The notes: generated by a model from the letters alone, not told the origin. A DNA stretch of 48,205 nt from Desulfobacca acetoxidans (GCA_022736495.1 DZCR01000005.1:1-48205); one strand, 5' to 3'; positions 15,003 to 23,964 are shown, counted from the stretch's first letter. Made by a program: numbers and translations.

Positions 15003-16649
15003 TCACAGCAATTCCCCCTGCCGTTCTTCATCCGTGGGGCCTTTGCGGCGGCGGGCCGCTTTTTTGAAGGTCTCCGGGGGCGCCCACTGGGGATAGTCCA
15101 GCTTTTTCCCGGCAAAAAGATCGGCGATGGTGAGAATCTGAATCCGGGGAAACCGGTGGTCCGGAAAATGCTCCGGCACATAGAAACCCGCGGCCGCGGC
15201 CTCTTCTTTCATGGGTTTGGTGGGGGGCTTGAGGGTGACCAGCGCGCCAATGGCGGCCTTTTCCCGGTCCAGCACCCCTTTCAAATCCCGCACCGTGGCC
15301 GCGTTGACGTGGCCGCTTTTCACCTGGACGACTATTTTTTTATGCACGCCGCCGGTATCGTCCTTAAAATAGATGACCCCGTCCACCCCCTTATCCGCGC
15401 CTTTTTTCTTGTCCTGGGCCGGGGCCGCGTCCACCAGCCCCAGGGCCCACCACTCGAACTGGTGGCGGTTGGTCTCCGCCAGGGCCTCCGCGCCCATAAC
15501 GTCGGCGGGCTCCCCGATGACCTCGTATTCGGCCAATTCTTCGGGGCTAAACGTATCGTGCAGCCGCTTTTTAATCAAAGTAATGGCCAGGTGGGTGATG
15601 TCGATGCCGAGCCAGCGGCGGTGCAGCCGTTCCGCCACCGTGATGGTGGTGCCGCAACCGCAGAAGGGGTCCAGGACGATATCGCCCTCGTTGCTGGAGG
15701 CATTGATAATCCGCTCCAGGAGGGCCTCGGGTTTTTGGGTGGGGTAGCCCAGGCGTTCAATCGCTTGAGGGTTAACGGGAGGAATGTCGGTCCAGATGTT
15801 TTGCAACGGAACCCCTGGCATTTTATCAGCATATTGCAAAAGAGTGGGAGTGTTAGCCTTCGTGTATCGGATAAGCCCCTCGCGCTCGTATTGTTCCATC
15901 CTCTCACGCCGAACCGCCCAAGTTCGCGTTGATGCTGGCATTTTTCCTTTCCATTCATAAATAAGATTTGCGCTACCTTCCCCATGACGGGGGGCATCAA
16001 GAGGCACAGTCCGGTAATACCGACCGTCTTTATCCTTCTTAAAATGGCTCTCGTAGTATTCCTCTCGATAATCGGTATGCTGGGTATTCCAGATAACCTT
16101 ATCAGTCTTGCTGTAATAGAAGATAGTATCTGAGATGCGGCCAAATCGCTTCGGGTCGTTGTGAGCGTTCGCCCGTTTCCAAATAATCTCATTGCGAAAA
16201 TTTTTAGGACCAAAAATACTATCCAAAAGCAATTTCACATAATGACTCGCGGTAGGATCACAATGCAGATACAAACTCCCGGTGGGCTTCAGGACCCGGT
16301 GAAGTTCCACCAGGCGCACGGCCATCATGGTGAGGTAGGCCATCATATCGTTTTGGCCCAAAAAGGCGCGTAACGCCTGGAGTAGTTCAGCCAACCGGGG
16401 CGCGCCCAGCTTCATGGCGTCGTCGTAGGCGGCCATGGCCTCCTCCCCCCAGTGCCAGGTGTCTTCGAACGCGGTGATCTGGGCCGCGGACTTCTCGCCG
16501 CTCTTTTCGGCAAAGAGGAGGTTGTAGGTGGCGTTGGAGTTGAACGGCGGGTCCAGATAAATCAGGTCCACGCTGCCCACGGGGATGCGGCCGCTGCGCA
16601 GGATGTCCAGGTTGTCCCCGAAGAAAAGCTGGTTTTTCCAAATTTCCAT
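15003..16649 (-). CDS. DNA methyltransferase (N6-A/N4-C) fused to a predicted PD-(D/E)xK nuclease domain
   Basis: 548 residues. The methylase part has motif IV first (YLDPPFNS, residues 31-38) and the AdoMet motif later (DPFCGCGTT, 327-335, followed by RWLGIDI), the order of the beta class. Between them lies a long stretch (about 150-290) likely to hold target recognition. The C-terminal 150 residues contain GADKGVDGVIYF (D423) and, after a hairpin, IVVQVKSGHV (Q442, K444): the Mrr-like D-x(n)-QxK nuclease pattern. A single protein may therefore both modify and cut, or the nuclease fold may only bind DNA. No separate restriction gene adjoins it. Upstream is a long G/C hairpin, then argJ. The target sequence cannot be told. 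Confidence 0.85.
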   Translation of the reverse strand: MEIWKNQLFFGDNLDILRSGRIPVGSVDLIYLDPPFNSNATYNLLFAEKSGEKSAAQITAFEDTWHWGEEAMAAYDDAMKLGAPRLAELLQALRAFLGQNDMMAYLTMMAVRLVELHRVLKPTGSLYLHCDPTASHYVKLLLDSIFGPKNFRNEIIWKRANAHNDPKRFGRISDTIFYYSKTDKVIWNTQHTDYREEYYESHFKKDKDGRYYRTVPLDAPRHGEGSANLIYEWKGKMPASTRTWAVRRERMEQYEREGLIRYTKANTPTLLQYADKMPGVPLQNIWTDIPPVNPQAIERLGYPTQKPEALLERIINASSNEGDIVLDPFCGCGTTITVAERLHRRWLGIDITHLAITLIKKRLHDTFSPEELAEYEVIGEPADVMGAEALAETNRHQFEWWALGLVDAAPAQDKKKGADKGVDGVIYFKDDTGGVHKKIVVQVKSGHVNAATVRDLKGVLDREKAAIGALVTLKPPTKPMKEEAAAAGFYVPEHFPDHRFPRIQILTIADLFAGKKLDYPQWAPPETFKKAARRRKGPTDEERQGELL

Positions 16650-16662
16650 AGAGCCCCTTTCA

Positions 16663-16703
16663 CTCCCCCTCCCCTGATGGGATGGGGTTGGGGGGAGGGG
16701 GAG
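16663..16703. repeat. Perfect 12-bp inverted repeat upstream of the methyltransferase gene
   Basis: CTCCCCCTCCCC (16663-16674) pairs perfectly with GGGGAGGGGGAG (16692-16703) around a 17-base G-rich loop. It lies between the argJ stop and the methyltransferase start, both on the minus strand, and could attenuate read-through. There is no T-run. It is related in composition, not clearly in sequence, to the hairpin after secA. Confidence 0.6.
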
Positions 16704-16736
16704 AATGAGGTTAACTGATTATGACTGCTGTTCCCC

Positions 16737-17918
16737 TCAACTGCGGTAATCGGCATTGATACGGATGTAGTCCTCCGTATAGTCGCAGGTGTCGTAGTAA
16801 TCGCCAAAATCACCGGCGTGCAGGTGGATAGTCAGCATAAACGGGCCCGATTTGATGACGTGCTGGGCGCCGGCTTCAGCCTCGGGTCCCAAGCCCTGGC
16901 CGTTTTGAACGACGGCATGGGCGCCGAAGGAGATTTCTACCAGTCCCGGATCGAACTTGGCCCCGGCGCGCCCCAGCGCGGCCATGATCCGGCCCCAATT
17001 AACGTCTTCCCCGGCCATGGCGGTTTTGACCAGAGGGGAGAGGGCCACGGTCATGGCGGCCTTTTTGGCTTCAGCCGGGGAGGCCGCACCTTTAACGACT
17101 ACTTTATAGACATGGCGAGCGCCTTCGCCGTCGGCCACCACCTGCCAGGCCAACTCGCTCATCACCTGATTCAAGGCTGCGCCCAGGGCGCTCATGGCCG
17201 GGCCGGCGGCCTCAATCGGCGCATTTCCTGCCTGGCCGCTGGCCAGCAAAAGGATGGTGTCGTTGGTGGAGGTGTCGCCGTCCACGGTGATGCGATTGAA
17301 GCTGACCGGCAGGGCCTGGCGCAACAGGGTTTTCAAGACCTTCCCGGTAGCTGCGACATCGCTGAAGATAAAAACCAAAAGCGTCGCCATATCCGGGTGG
17401 ATCATGCCGGAGCCTTTGGCGATGCCGGCCAGGGTAAATTTATGGCCGGAAATGGTGCCCTGGACCAGCGAGGCCTTGGGCCGGGTGTCGGTGGTCATGA
17501 TGGCCCGGGCCGCCTCGCCCAACCCGTCGGGGCTCAAGTCCGCCACCAGTGGGGGCAGGGCCTGGATGATGCGGTCCCCGGGCAAAGGGGCGCCGATGAC
17601 CCCGGTGGAGGCCGGCAGCACCAGGCGCTCCGGGATATTGAGCAGTTCCGCAGCCCGCTGACAGGTTCCCCGGGCGGTCGCCAGGCCTTGGGGGCCGGTG
17701 CAGGCGTTGGCGTTGCCGGCATTCACCAAAATGGCCTGGGCGGAACCTTTCCCCAGGCGTTCCTGGGAAAGGAGCACCGGCGCAGCTTTGACCCGATTGC
17801 GGGTGAAGACGCCCGCGGCGGCCGCGGGAGCATCCGCTACCAGCAGGGCGAGATCCAGGACTCCTGGCTTTTTAATGCTGGCGGCAGTGGCGGCGAATTT
17901 AAATCCGGGAATGATCAT
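16737..17918 (-). CDS. argJ: Bifunctional ornithine acetyltransferase/N-acetylglutamate synthase
   Basis: 393 residues from the ATG at 17918 (GGAGAT 6 bases upstream); a longer reading would run through palindromic repeats and is rejected. ArgJ moves the acetyl group from N-acetylornithine to glutamate, closing the arginine cycle. It self-cleaves before a conserved threonine: here KGSGMIHPDMATLLVF with T179 as the nucleophile. Other landmarks are VFTRNRVKAAPV, LVNAGNANACTG, TVDGDTSTNDT and EDVNWGRIMAALGRAGA. Two subunits should form the active heterotetramer. A GNAT acetyltransferase resembling short N-acetylglutamate synthases lies 2.8 kb away beyond secA, on the same strand. Confidence 0.95.
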   Translation of the reverse strand: MIIPGFKFAATAASIKKPGVLDLALLVADAPAAAAGVFTRNRVKAAPVLLSQERLGKGSAQAILVNAGNANACTGPQGLATARGTCQRAAELLNIPERLVLPASTGVIGAPLPGDRIIQALPPLVADLSPDGLGEAARAIMTTDTRPKASLVQGTISGHKFTLAGIAKGSGMIHPDMATLLVFIFSDVAATGKVLKTLLRQALPVSFNRITVDGDTSTNDTILLLASGQAGNAPIEAAGPAMSALGAALNQVMSELAWQVVADGEGARHVYKVVVKGAASPAEAKKAAMTVALSPLVKTAMAGEDVNWGRIMAALGRAGAKFDPGLVEISFGAHAVVQNGQGLGPEAEAGAQHVIKSGPFMLTIHLHAGDFGDYYDTCDYTEDYIRINADYRS

Positions 17919-17935
17919 GTCGGTATCTCCAAGAT

Positions 17936-17963
17936 GAGATGCTATCGCTGCGCTCAGAATGAC
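17936..17963. repeat. Dispersed-repeat-like segment upstream of argJ
   Basis: Read on the minus strand, GTCATTCTGAGCGCAGCGAT followed by AGCATCTC strongly resembles a repeat seen in very many environmental bacterial genomes (cattctgagcg..agcgaagaatc). This is recognition from memory, not a search. It lies 18 bases upstream of argJ, next to another palindromic repeat. Confidence 0.4.
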
Positions 17964-17974
17964 AAAAAAACTAA

Positions 17975-17995
17975 GCACAGGCAAGATGCCTGTGC
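17975..17995. repeat. Palindromic repeat, copy A (GCACAGGCA stem)
   Basis: GCACAGGCA (17975-17983) pairs perfectly with TGCCTGTGC (17987-17995) across a 3-base loop. Its reverse complement with flanks matches the element at 46397-46417 over about 27 bases; the two differ at two stem positions that form one base pair (A-T here, G-C there). It is in the gap between secA and argJ. Confidence 0.75.
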
Positions 17996-18029
17996 CACTA
18001 AATTTTTGGTAAGGGGTTGGGTAGGGGGT

Positions 18030-18071
18030 TTGGGGGAAGGGCAGGGGCGAAAGCCCCTGCCCTTCCCCCAA
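18030..18071. repeat. Long perfect hairpin with GAAA tetraloop directly after secA
   Basis: A 17-bp perfect stem, GGGGGAAGGGCAGGGGC (18032-18048) with its exact complement at 18053-18069, closed by a GAAA tetraloop; two further T-A pairs extend it. It lies 5 bases beyond the secA stop. On the minus strand no T-run follows, so it may protect the 3' end or attenuate rather than act as a classical terminator. The left 35 bases (from 18017) recur with four changes at 47144-47178. Confidence 0.75.
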
Positions 18072-18075
18072 GAAA

Positions 18076-20571
18076 CTACTTCCCGCAGCATTTTTTATAT
18101 TTTTTGCCGCTGCCGCAGGGGCAGGGATCGTTGCGGCCGACTTTTTTATTCTGGCGCTGCTTGGGTGGAGGGGCGCTGTCGCCGTGGCTGAAGGCCATGG
18201 GCGTGGCCTTGGGCCGGGCCTCCGGCGGGGGTTCATGGTGGGGCTGCACCTGGAGGTGGAACAGGGTGCCCACCGAGTCCGCCTGGATGCGGTGGATCAG
18301 GTCCATGAACATGTCATAGCCTTCCCGTTGGTATTCCCGCAGGGGGTCCACCTGGGCGTAGCCCCTCAGGCCGATGCCGTCCCGGAGGTGGTCCATGGAA
18401 AGCAGGTGCTCTTTCCAGTGGTTGTCCACGATTTGGAGCATGATCATCTGCTGCAACTGCTGAAAGAGTTCGGGGCCGACCTCCTGGCTTTTGGCGGCAA
18501 AGCGCCCTTTGACCAGGTCGTAAAGCACATCGCTGAGGTCGCCATCCAGGTTTTCCAGGGGGACCCGGAAGCCGAACTGTTTGTAGAAGGCGTCCCCAAA
18601 AGCCTTGAGGTCCCACTCCTCCGGCAGCTTATTGGCGGTGTATTCCGCGACGATCTCGTCCACCAGTTCAGCGGCCATATCCATGAGGTCTTCTTCCAGG
18701 AATTTGCCGCCCAGAATCTGGCGGCGCTGGGCGTAGATCACCTCGCGCTGCTTGTTCATCACATCGTCGTATTCGATGAGTTGTTTGCGGATGTCGAAGT
18801 TATGGCCTTCCACCCGCTTTTGGGCCTTTTCGATGGCGTTGGACACCAAACGGTGCTCGATGGGCTCGCCGTCATCCATCCCTAAGCGGCCCATGAGGCC
18901 CTTGATGCGGTCGGACCCGAAGATGCGCAGGAGGTCGTCTTCCAGGGAGAGATAGAACCGGGAGGTGCCGGGGTCCCCCTGGCGGCCGGAGCGGCCCCGC
19001 AACTGGTTGTCGATGCGGCGGGACTCATGGCGTTCCGTGCCCAAGATGTGGAGGCCTCCCCGTTCCACCACCCCGTCGCCCAAGACGATGTCAGTGCCCC
19101 GGCCGGCCATGTTGGTGGCGATGGTCACCATGCCCTGTTGCCCGGCGTGGGCGACGATCTGGGCTTCTTTTTCGTGCTGCTTGGCATTGAGGACTTCGTG
19201 CTTGACGCCTTCCCGCTTCAAGAGGCGGCTCACATGCTCCGATTTTTCGATGGAGGTGGTGCCCACCAGCACCGGCTGGCCCCGCTGGTAGCAATCCCTG
19301 ATATCCTCCACCACCGCGTTATACTTTTCCGCTTCAGTCCGATAAATGGAGTCGGGGTGGTCTATCCGGATCATCTTTTTGTGGGTGGGGATGACCATGA
19401 CTTCCAATTTATAAATCTTCTTGAACTCCTCGGCTTCGGTGTCGGCGGTGCCGGTCATGCCCGCCAGTTTTTCGTACATGCGGAAGTAGTTCTGGAAGGT
19501 GATGGTGGCCAGGGTCTGGTTTTCGTTTTCGATCTTCACCGCCTCCTTGGCCTCCAAGGCTTGATGCAAGCCGTCGGAGTAGCGCCTGCCGGGCATGAGA
19601 CGGCCGGTGAACTCATCCACGATGAGCACCTGGCCATCCTTCACGATGTAGTCCACGTCCCGTTTAAACAGGTTGTGGGCCTTCAAGGCGGCGTTGAGGT
19701 GGTGCAGGACCTCGATGTTCCGGGGATCGTAGAGATTAGACAGGTTGACCAGTTTTTCGGCGTGGGCTACCCCCGCTTCCGTGATGAGGACGGATCGGGC
19801 CTTTTCGTCCACGGTGAAGTCTTGTTCGTTCTTCAGTTGCCGGGCCACCTGGTTGAGGGTGTAGTAAAGCTGGGTGGATTCCTCAGCGGGTCCGGAGATG
19901 ATCAGGGGCGTCCGGGCCTCGTCAACGAGGATGGAATCGACTTCGTCCACGATGGCATAGTGGAAATCTCGCTGGACGTACTCCTCCAGGGAGAATTTCA
20001 TGTTGTCCCGAAGATAGTCGAACCCGAACTCGTTATTGGTGCCGTAAGTGATATCCGCGGCATAGGCCCGGCGGCGCTCGTCGTCGTCCAAGCCGTGGAC
20101 GATGGTGTCCACCGTGAGCCCCAGGAAGCGGTAGATGGTGCCCATCCACTGGGTATCCCGGCGGGCCAAGTAGTCGTTCACGGTGACGATGTGGACCCCT
20201 CTGCCGGTTAGGGCGTTGAGGTAGGCGGGCATGGTGGCCACCAGGGTTTTGCCTTCGCCGGTCTTCATTTCGGCGATCTTGCCTTCGTGGAGCACGATGC
20301 CGCCGATGACTTGGACATCGAAGGGGCGCATCCCCAGGGCTCGGACCGAGGCTTCCCGAACCGCGGCAAAGGCCTCGGGCAGCAAGTCCTCAACGGTTTC
20401 GCCGTTGTCCAGGCGCTCTTTGAATTCAGGGGTTTTGGCCTGAAGCTGGGCGTCGGATAATTCCCGGTATTCCGGCTCCAGGGCCGTGATCCGGTCCACC
20501 AAAGGCGCCATGCGCTTCAGTTCCCGGTCGTTTTTGCTGCCGAAAACTTTTTTCAAAAAGAGATCGATCAT
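18076..20571 (-). CDS. secA: Preprotein translocase ATPase SecA
   Basis: 831 residues from the ATG at 20571; a TTG five codons upstream is less likely. SecA drives proteins through SecYEG with ATP. Visible are Walker [23 protein letters not shown] near residue 100, the [22 protein letters not shown] block, [45 protein letters not shown] and [12 protein letters not shown] with the arginine finger region [11 protein letters not shown]. The C-terminus ends in the zinc-binding [13 protein letters not shown] motif that contacts SecB or ribosomes. Length is normal for the family. It lies between the GNAT gene and argJ on the minus strand, with a striking hairpin straight after the stop. Confidence 0.97.
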   Translation of the reverse strand: MIDLFLKKVFGSKNDRELKRMAPLVDRITALEPEYRELSDAQLQAKTPEFKERLDNGETVEDLLPEAFAAVREASVRALGMRPFDVQVIGGIVLHEGKIAEMKTGEGKTLVATMPAYLNALTGRGVHIVTVNDYLARRDTQWMGTIYRFLGLTVDTIVHGLDDDERRRAYAADITYGTNNEFGFDYLRDNMKFSLEEYVQRDFHYAIVDEVDSILVDEARTPLIISGPAEESTQLYYTLNQVARQLKNEQDFTVDEKARSVLITEAGVAHAEKLVNLSNLYDPRNIEVLHHLNAALKAHNLFKRDVDYIVKDGQVLIVDEFTGRLMPGRRYSDGLHQALEAKEAVKIENENQTLATITFQNYFRMYEKLAGMTGTADTEAEEFKKIYKLEVMVIPTHKKMIRIDHPDSIYRTEAEKYNAVVEDIRDCYQRGQPVLVGTTSIEKSEHVSRLLKREGVKHEVLNAKQHEKEAQIVAHAGQQGMVTIATNMAGRGTDIVLGDGVVERGGLHILGTERHESRRIDNQLRGRSGRQGDPGTSRFYLSLEDDLLRIFGSDRIKGLMGRLGMDDGEPIEHRLVSNAIEKAQKRVEGHNFDIRKQLIEYDDVMNKQREVIYAQRRQILGGKFLEEDLMDMAAELVDEIVAEYTANKLPEEWDLKAFGDAFYKQFGFRVPLENLDGDLSDVLYDLVKGRFAAKSQEVGPELFQQLQQMIMLQIVDNHWKEHLLSMDHLRDGIGLRGYAQVDPLREYQREGYDMFMDLIHRIQADSVGTLFHLQVQPHHEPPPEARPKATPMAFSHGDSAPPPKQRQNKKVGRNDPCPCGSGKKYKKCCGK

Positions 20572-20732
20572 ATGCGTATCTGCCAATAAAAAACCCCGAT
20601 AAAGCCAGGCTCCACCGGAGGAATGAGGGCGTGGTTTATAGTTGCCCGAGGGCTGTCCGCAGTGTCCATCTTAACTGCTGGCCACGAAATCTCTCCCTTG
20701 AAAAAATAACGCACTGCCCCCAGCCTGTCAAG

Positions 20733-21206
20733 CTAATCTCCATTCCCTGAGTCTGCCAGTTCCAGGAGCATGGGGATTTCGTCGCAGTCGGGAAATTTAA
20801 TGCAGTTGACGCAGTCGGCCCAGACAATGGGAAGCAGGTCTTCCCGGGAGACGACTTTAAAGCCGAACCGCTGGAAAAACTCCGGCACCAGGGTCAGGAG
20901 GAAGATTTCGCTCAAGCCAATAGTCCTGGCCTCTATCAGGCAGGTCTCGACCAGGCGGGAGGCGATTTTCTGGCCCCGGTGGGTCGGCGTCACGGCTACG
21001 GACCGGATTTCACCAAGGCCGGCCCAGCAGATGTGTAGGGAGGCGATGCCTAAAATCGGGCCTTGGTTCTCCCGGTAGACGTAATAATCCCGCAACTGGC
21101 TGTAGAGATCGGCCAGGGTCCGGGGCAGGATGCCCCCGTCCAGGGAGAACTCTACCAGGAACCGGCGGATTTCCGGGACTTCATTAATCTTGGCTTTGCG
21201 TATCAT
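20733..21206 (-). CDS. GNAT acetyltransferase, likely short-form N-acetylglutamate synthase
   Basis: 157 residues of the GNAT fold: IRKAKINEVPEIRRFLVEF at the start, then IRSVAVTPTHRGQKIASRLVETCL, whose RGQKIA loop is the acetyl-CoA pyrophosphate site, and FLLTLVPEFFQRFGFKVV. The C-terminal part VVSREDLLPIVWADCVNCIKFPDCDEIPMLLEL, with its cysteine trio, is characteristic of the short ArgA-type enzymes of Deltaproteobacteria. These make N-acetylglutamate to prime arginine synthesis. The assignment is by resemblance. argJ nearby would recycle the acetyl group. It is divergent from the FKBP gene, and secA follows on the same strand after 160 bases. Confidence 0.75.
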   Translation of the reverse strand: MIRKAKINEVPEIRRFLVEFSLDGGILPRTLADLYSQLRDYYVYRENQGPILGIASLHICWAGLGEIRSVAVTPTHRGQKIASRLVETCLIEARTIGLSEIFLLTLVPEFFQRFGFKVVSREDLLPIVWADCVNCIKFPDCDEIPMLLELADSGNGD

Positions 21207-21221
21207 TTAAGGGGTCAAGGG

Positions 21222-21250
21222 TTACGAAAAGATGATTCGTACGTTATAAT
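21222..21250 (+). promoter_or_regulatory. Possible sigma-70 promoter of the FKBP gene
   Basis: A perfect -10 TATAAT (21245-21250) is preceded at a 17-base spacing by TTACGA (21222-21227), a weak -35 (3 of 6). It lies 35 bases before the ATG of the isomerase gene, in the AT-rich divergent spacer. Confidence 0.4.
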
Positions 21251-21284
21251 TTAGATTATATCATTAGCTTAAAGGTAAAACCAT

Positions 21285-21791
21285 ATGTCCGTCATTGCCA
21301 AAGATAACTACGTCTGTTTGGAGTACCGTCTGTGGTTGGATTCCGGGGAACAGCTCCGGGGCACCCCGGAAGCTCCGGCTCGGCTCACCTTTGTGGCTGG
21401 GTGCGACGAGCTCATGCCGGGACTGGAAAAGCGTCTCTGGGGGCTCAGGGAGCAGGATGCGGTGCAGTTTGTGGTGCCTGCGGCCGAGGCCTTCGGGGAG
21501 TACGACCCCGATTTTGTCCAGGAGTGGAGCCACAAGGTCTTTCCCCCGGGGATGGCGTTGGCGCCGGGCCAAAAGGTCATCCCCGCCAACCTGCCGTTCC
21601 CGCCGGAATATCCCCTGACGGTCAAGGAAGTCAGGGAAGATCGCGTGATTCTGGATATGAATCACCCCTTTTCCGGCCGTGACCTGCGCTATGAGGTGAA
21701 GGTGGTGGAAGTGCGCCCGGCCACCTCGGAGGAACTGGAACCCCTAAAGCAGTGCCAGTCGTGCGCCGAGGAGATAAGCTGCGGGACCTGA
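21285..21791 (+). CDS. FKBP-type peptidyl-prolyl isomerase, SlyD-like
   Basis: 168 residues. The order of elements is that of SlyD: FKBP part (YVCLEYRLWLDSGEQL), insert-in-flap domain (about residues 75-130), then the FKBP return strand NHPFSGRDLRYEVKVVEV, with the NHPLAG-type motif here NHPFSGRDL. It should catalyse prolyl isomerisation and act as a chaperone. SlyD usually ends in a His/Cys-rich metal tail; here the tail is short and has three cysteines without histidines (KQCQSCAEEISCGT). AAAGG precedes the ATG by about 8 bases. It is a single gene, divergent from the GNAT gene and convergent with the ferredoxin gene. Confidence 0.88.
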   Translation: MSVIAKDNYVCLEYRLWLDSGEQLRGTPEAPARLTFVAGCDELMPGLEKRLWGLREQDAVQFVVPAAEAFGEYDPDFVQEWSHKVFPPGMALAPGQKVIPANLPFPPEYPLTVKEVREDRVILDMNHPFSGRDLRYEVKVVEVRPATSEELEPLKQCQSCAEEISCGT

Positions 21792-21823
21792 TAGTTCTTA
21801 GGCAAAGTCGCCAAGATAAAAAA

Positions 21824-21846
21824 TAGGGTGCGCAGGGCGCACCCTA
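21824..21846. terminator. Bidirectional terminator, GGTGCGC-type palindrome
   Basis: TAGGGTGCGC (21824-21833) pairs perfectly with GCGCACCCTA (21837-21846) around a 3-base loop. An A-run precedes it and a TTTT lies a few bases after. It sits between the convergent stops of the FKBP and ferredoxin genes. The same core (GGTGCGC..GCGCACC) recurs at 42685-42703. Confidence 0.75.
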
Positions 21847-21871
21847 GGCTAATTTTGGGCACCAGAGGCGT

Positions 21872-22066
<195 letters not shown>

Positions 22067-22096
22067 TTACCTCCTGAAAATTTTGCACCATTTATC

Positions 22097-22125
22097 ATAA
22101 TATACCAAAATTTTGCGGTTGTGAA
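22097..22125 (-). promoter_or_regulatory. Sigma-70 promoter of the ferredoxin gene
   Basis: On the minus strand, TTCACA (22125-22120) is followed after exactly 17 bases by TATTAT (22102-22097), 36 bases before the ATG. Five of six bases match at both boxes. This suggests the ferredoxin is expressed independently of the dsr operon, from which it is separated by about 200 bases holding a GC-rich hairpin-prone stretch. Confidence 0.6.
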
Positions 22126-22257
22126 AACTGGGGCAGATTTTTGGAAAAAATTCTGACCGGGGTCGCCGCCCTCGGCCGGATAACTACGGGCAGAATCCGT
22201 GGCGGAGGCCGAAGACTTGCCCTGCACACTTTATCCCCTCCTGAGAGCTGAAAGTTT

Positions 22258-23706
22258 TTAGAGGCGGACCCGTTCCGACGAGTCGTATTTCGGGGCCGGA
22301 GTGGAAGTGTTTAAGTCGGTATCGCCGTGGTACTCCCGGGCGCGGCGCACCAAGGCCTCGGCCCATTGGGGGCAACCCAGGGCGTGGAGGTGGGTGTAGG
22401 TGGCCAGCACGTTCTGAAAGAGGAGGCCTTCCCGATGGCCGCTGATGCCCGAGCCCCGGCTGACCTTAAAGGCCATGGGGGCTGAAGGAACCGGGTCGGG
22501 GACGATCTGAGAATAGTGGAATTCATGGCCTTTGAGCATGGTGCCCCGGGGGAAATACGGGTTGTCCTGAACCACTTCCAGGATGGTGTAGCCATGTCCC
22601 TGGGGTTTTTTGCCCATGACGAAATCATAGGGAAAGATGCCCACCATGGGAAATTTGTCGCTGCCGATCTGGATATGTTCCCCCAGGTACATGAGGCCGC
22701 CACATTCGGCATAGATGGGCAAGCCCGCCTGGGCCGCAGCTTTGACTGAATTGCGGAAGCTTAAGTTTTCGGTCAGGGCCCGGGCATGGGTTTCGGGGAA
22801 GCCGCCGCCGATATAGAGGGTGTCCAGATGGGGTGGGAGAACCGGGTCGTCCAGGGCGCTGATTTCCACCACAGCAGCGCCGGCATCCCGCAAGGCCTCC
22901 AGGTTTTCAGGATAATAAAACTGGAAGGCGGAATCTCGGATGACGCCGATAACCGGAGGATGGCAGTCGGCGCCAAAAGACCGCGTCAGGGCGGGGACTT
23001 CAGGCAGGGAAGGGGCTTGGTCCGCCACCTGCCAAAGGCCTTCCAGGTCCAAATATCGTTGGGCCAGGTCCCGGGCGGTGGTTATAGCCCGTATGGCGGT
23101 CGCATGCTCCAGGGGGGGCACCAACCCCATGTGGCGTTCGGGGAAGACCTCGCACTTAAGCCGGGGAAGGGCACCCAACACCGGTATTCCGCAGTAGGTT
23201 TCGATGGCCTGGCGGATGATGGCTTCGTGGCGAGGGCGGGCGATCTGGTTGAGAATGACGCCCCGGATGGGGACCTGGGGATCGAAATGCTGACACCCCA
23301 ACACCAGGGCGGCAGTGGTGCGGGTCCGCATAGTGCAGTCCACTACCACCACCACCGGAGTTGCCAGGAATTTGGCCAGCTCCGCAGTGCTATAGGTGCC
23401 CTGGGCATCGAGACCATCGTATAGGCCGCGGTTGCCTTCGATGAGGAGGGCATCTGCCTGGGCGGCATGTCGGGCCACCGACGCCAAAATCTGGTCCCCT
23501 TCCATGAGGAAGGGGTCCAGGTTATGGCTGGGGCATCCCGCCGCCAGGGCGTGCCAGGCTGGGTCGATATAGTCAGGGCCCTTTTTGAAGGGCACCAATC
23601 GACGCCCCTGGTCCCGCCAAGCGGCCAGGAGCCCCAGGGTCAAGGTCGTCTTGCCGGCTCCGCCCCTGAGAGCTGCCAGCAGCAGTCGGGGACAGCGCCG
23701 AGACAT
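22258..23706 (-). CDS. dsrN: DsrN: cobyrinate a,c-diamide synthase-like siroheme amidase
   Basis: 482 residues of the CbiA/CobB family. The N-terminal dethiobiotin-synthetase-like ATPase has the loop RGGAGKTTLTLGL; further in are KKGPDYIDPAWHALA and IEGNRGLYDG. The C-terminal class I glutamine amidotransferase domain has the nucleophile cysteine in YAECGGLMYLG. The enzyme family amidates corrin side chains; in dsr operons (DsrN) it is held to amidate siroheme for sulfite reductase. Context decides: its ATG overlaps the dsrD stop (TGATG), so it belongs to the dsr operon. A role in cobalamin synthesis as well cannot be excluded, as the cell also needs B12 for nrdJ. Confidence 0.9.
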   Translation of the reverse strand: MSRRCPRLLLAALRGGAGKTTLTLGLLAAWRDQGRRLVPFKKGPDYIDPAWHALAAGCPSHNLDPFLMEGDQILASVARHAAQADALLIEGNRGLYDGLDAQGTYSTAELAKFLATPVVVVVDCTMRTRTTAALVLGCQHFDPQVPIRGVILNQIARPRHEAIIRQAIETYCGIPVLGALPRLKCEVFPERHMGLVPPLEHATAIRAITTARDLAQRYLDLEGLWQVADQAPSLPEVPALTRSFGADCHPPVIGVIRDSAFQFYYPENLEALRDAGAAVVEISALDDPVLPPHLDTLYIGGGFPETHARALTENLSFRNSVKAAAQAGLPIYAECGGLMYLGEHIQIGSDKFPMVGIFPYDFVMGKKPQGHGYTILEVVQDNPYFPRGTMLKGHEFHYSQIVPDPVPSAPMAFKVSRGSGISGHREGLLFQNVLATYTHLHALGCPQWAEALVRRAREYHGDTDLNTSTPAPKYDSSERVRL

Positions 23707-23951
23707 CAGATATTCTTGGCGGCCCCTTCTTCATGGGGGATTTCGATATAACTACCCCCAAAATATGTATAAACACAGCGGCTGCTGTCAATGAGATCCT
23801 TGATGGCGAACTTGATATCGTTCTTGGGCTGATCAGGATGCTCTTTGAGCACGGCCTTCTGCACGTCCATGGCCTTCAGGTTTTTCTTGCCCTGGGCCTT
23901 GGCTACCATATCGTAGATGTAATCCGCCAACGCTTCTTTGGATAGTGCCAT
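23706..23951 (-). CDS. dsrD: DsrD, small winged-helix protein of the sulfite reductase operon
   Basis: 81 residues, matching DsrD: LADYIYDMVAKAQGKKNLKAMDVQKAVLKEHPD, then IKFAIKDLIDSSRCVYTYFGGSYIEIP. DsrD has a winged-helix fold and has been shown to stimulate DsrAB activity; it is a marker of reductive, as opposed to sulfur-oxidising, Dsr systems. It follows dsrB by 13 bases and overlaps dsrN by one base. Length is normal. The C-terminal few residues are variable. Confidence 0.95.
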   Translation of the reverse strand: MALSKEALADYIYDMVAKAQGKKNLKAMDVQKAVLKEHPDQPKNDIKFAIKDLIDSSRCVYTYFGGSYIEIPHEEGAAKNI

Positions 23952-23964
23952 TTATCCCACCTAC

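Noticed and set aside
17919..18236. N-terminal extension of argJ
   Set aside because: It would read through the palindromic repeats, the long hairpin and the end of secA; the ATG at 17918 has a proper ribosome site and family-like start.
22130..22257. Cobalamin riboswitch after dsrN
   Set aside because: A GTCAGAA..CTGCC wording recalls the B12 box, but it is interrupted by an AT hairpin and the rest of the conserved core is missing.
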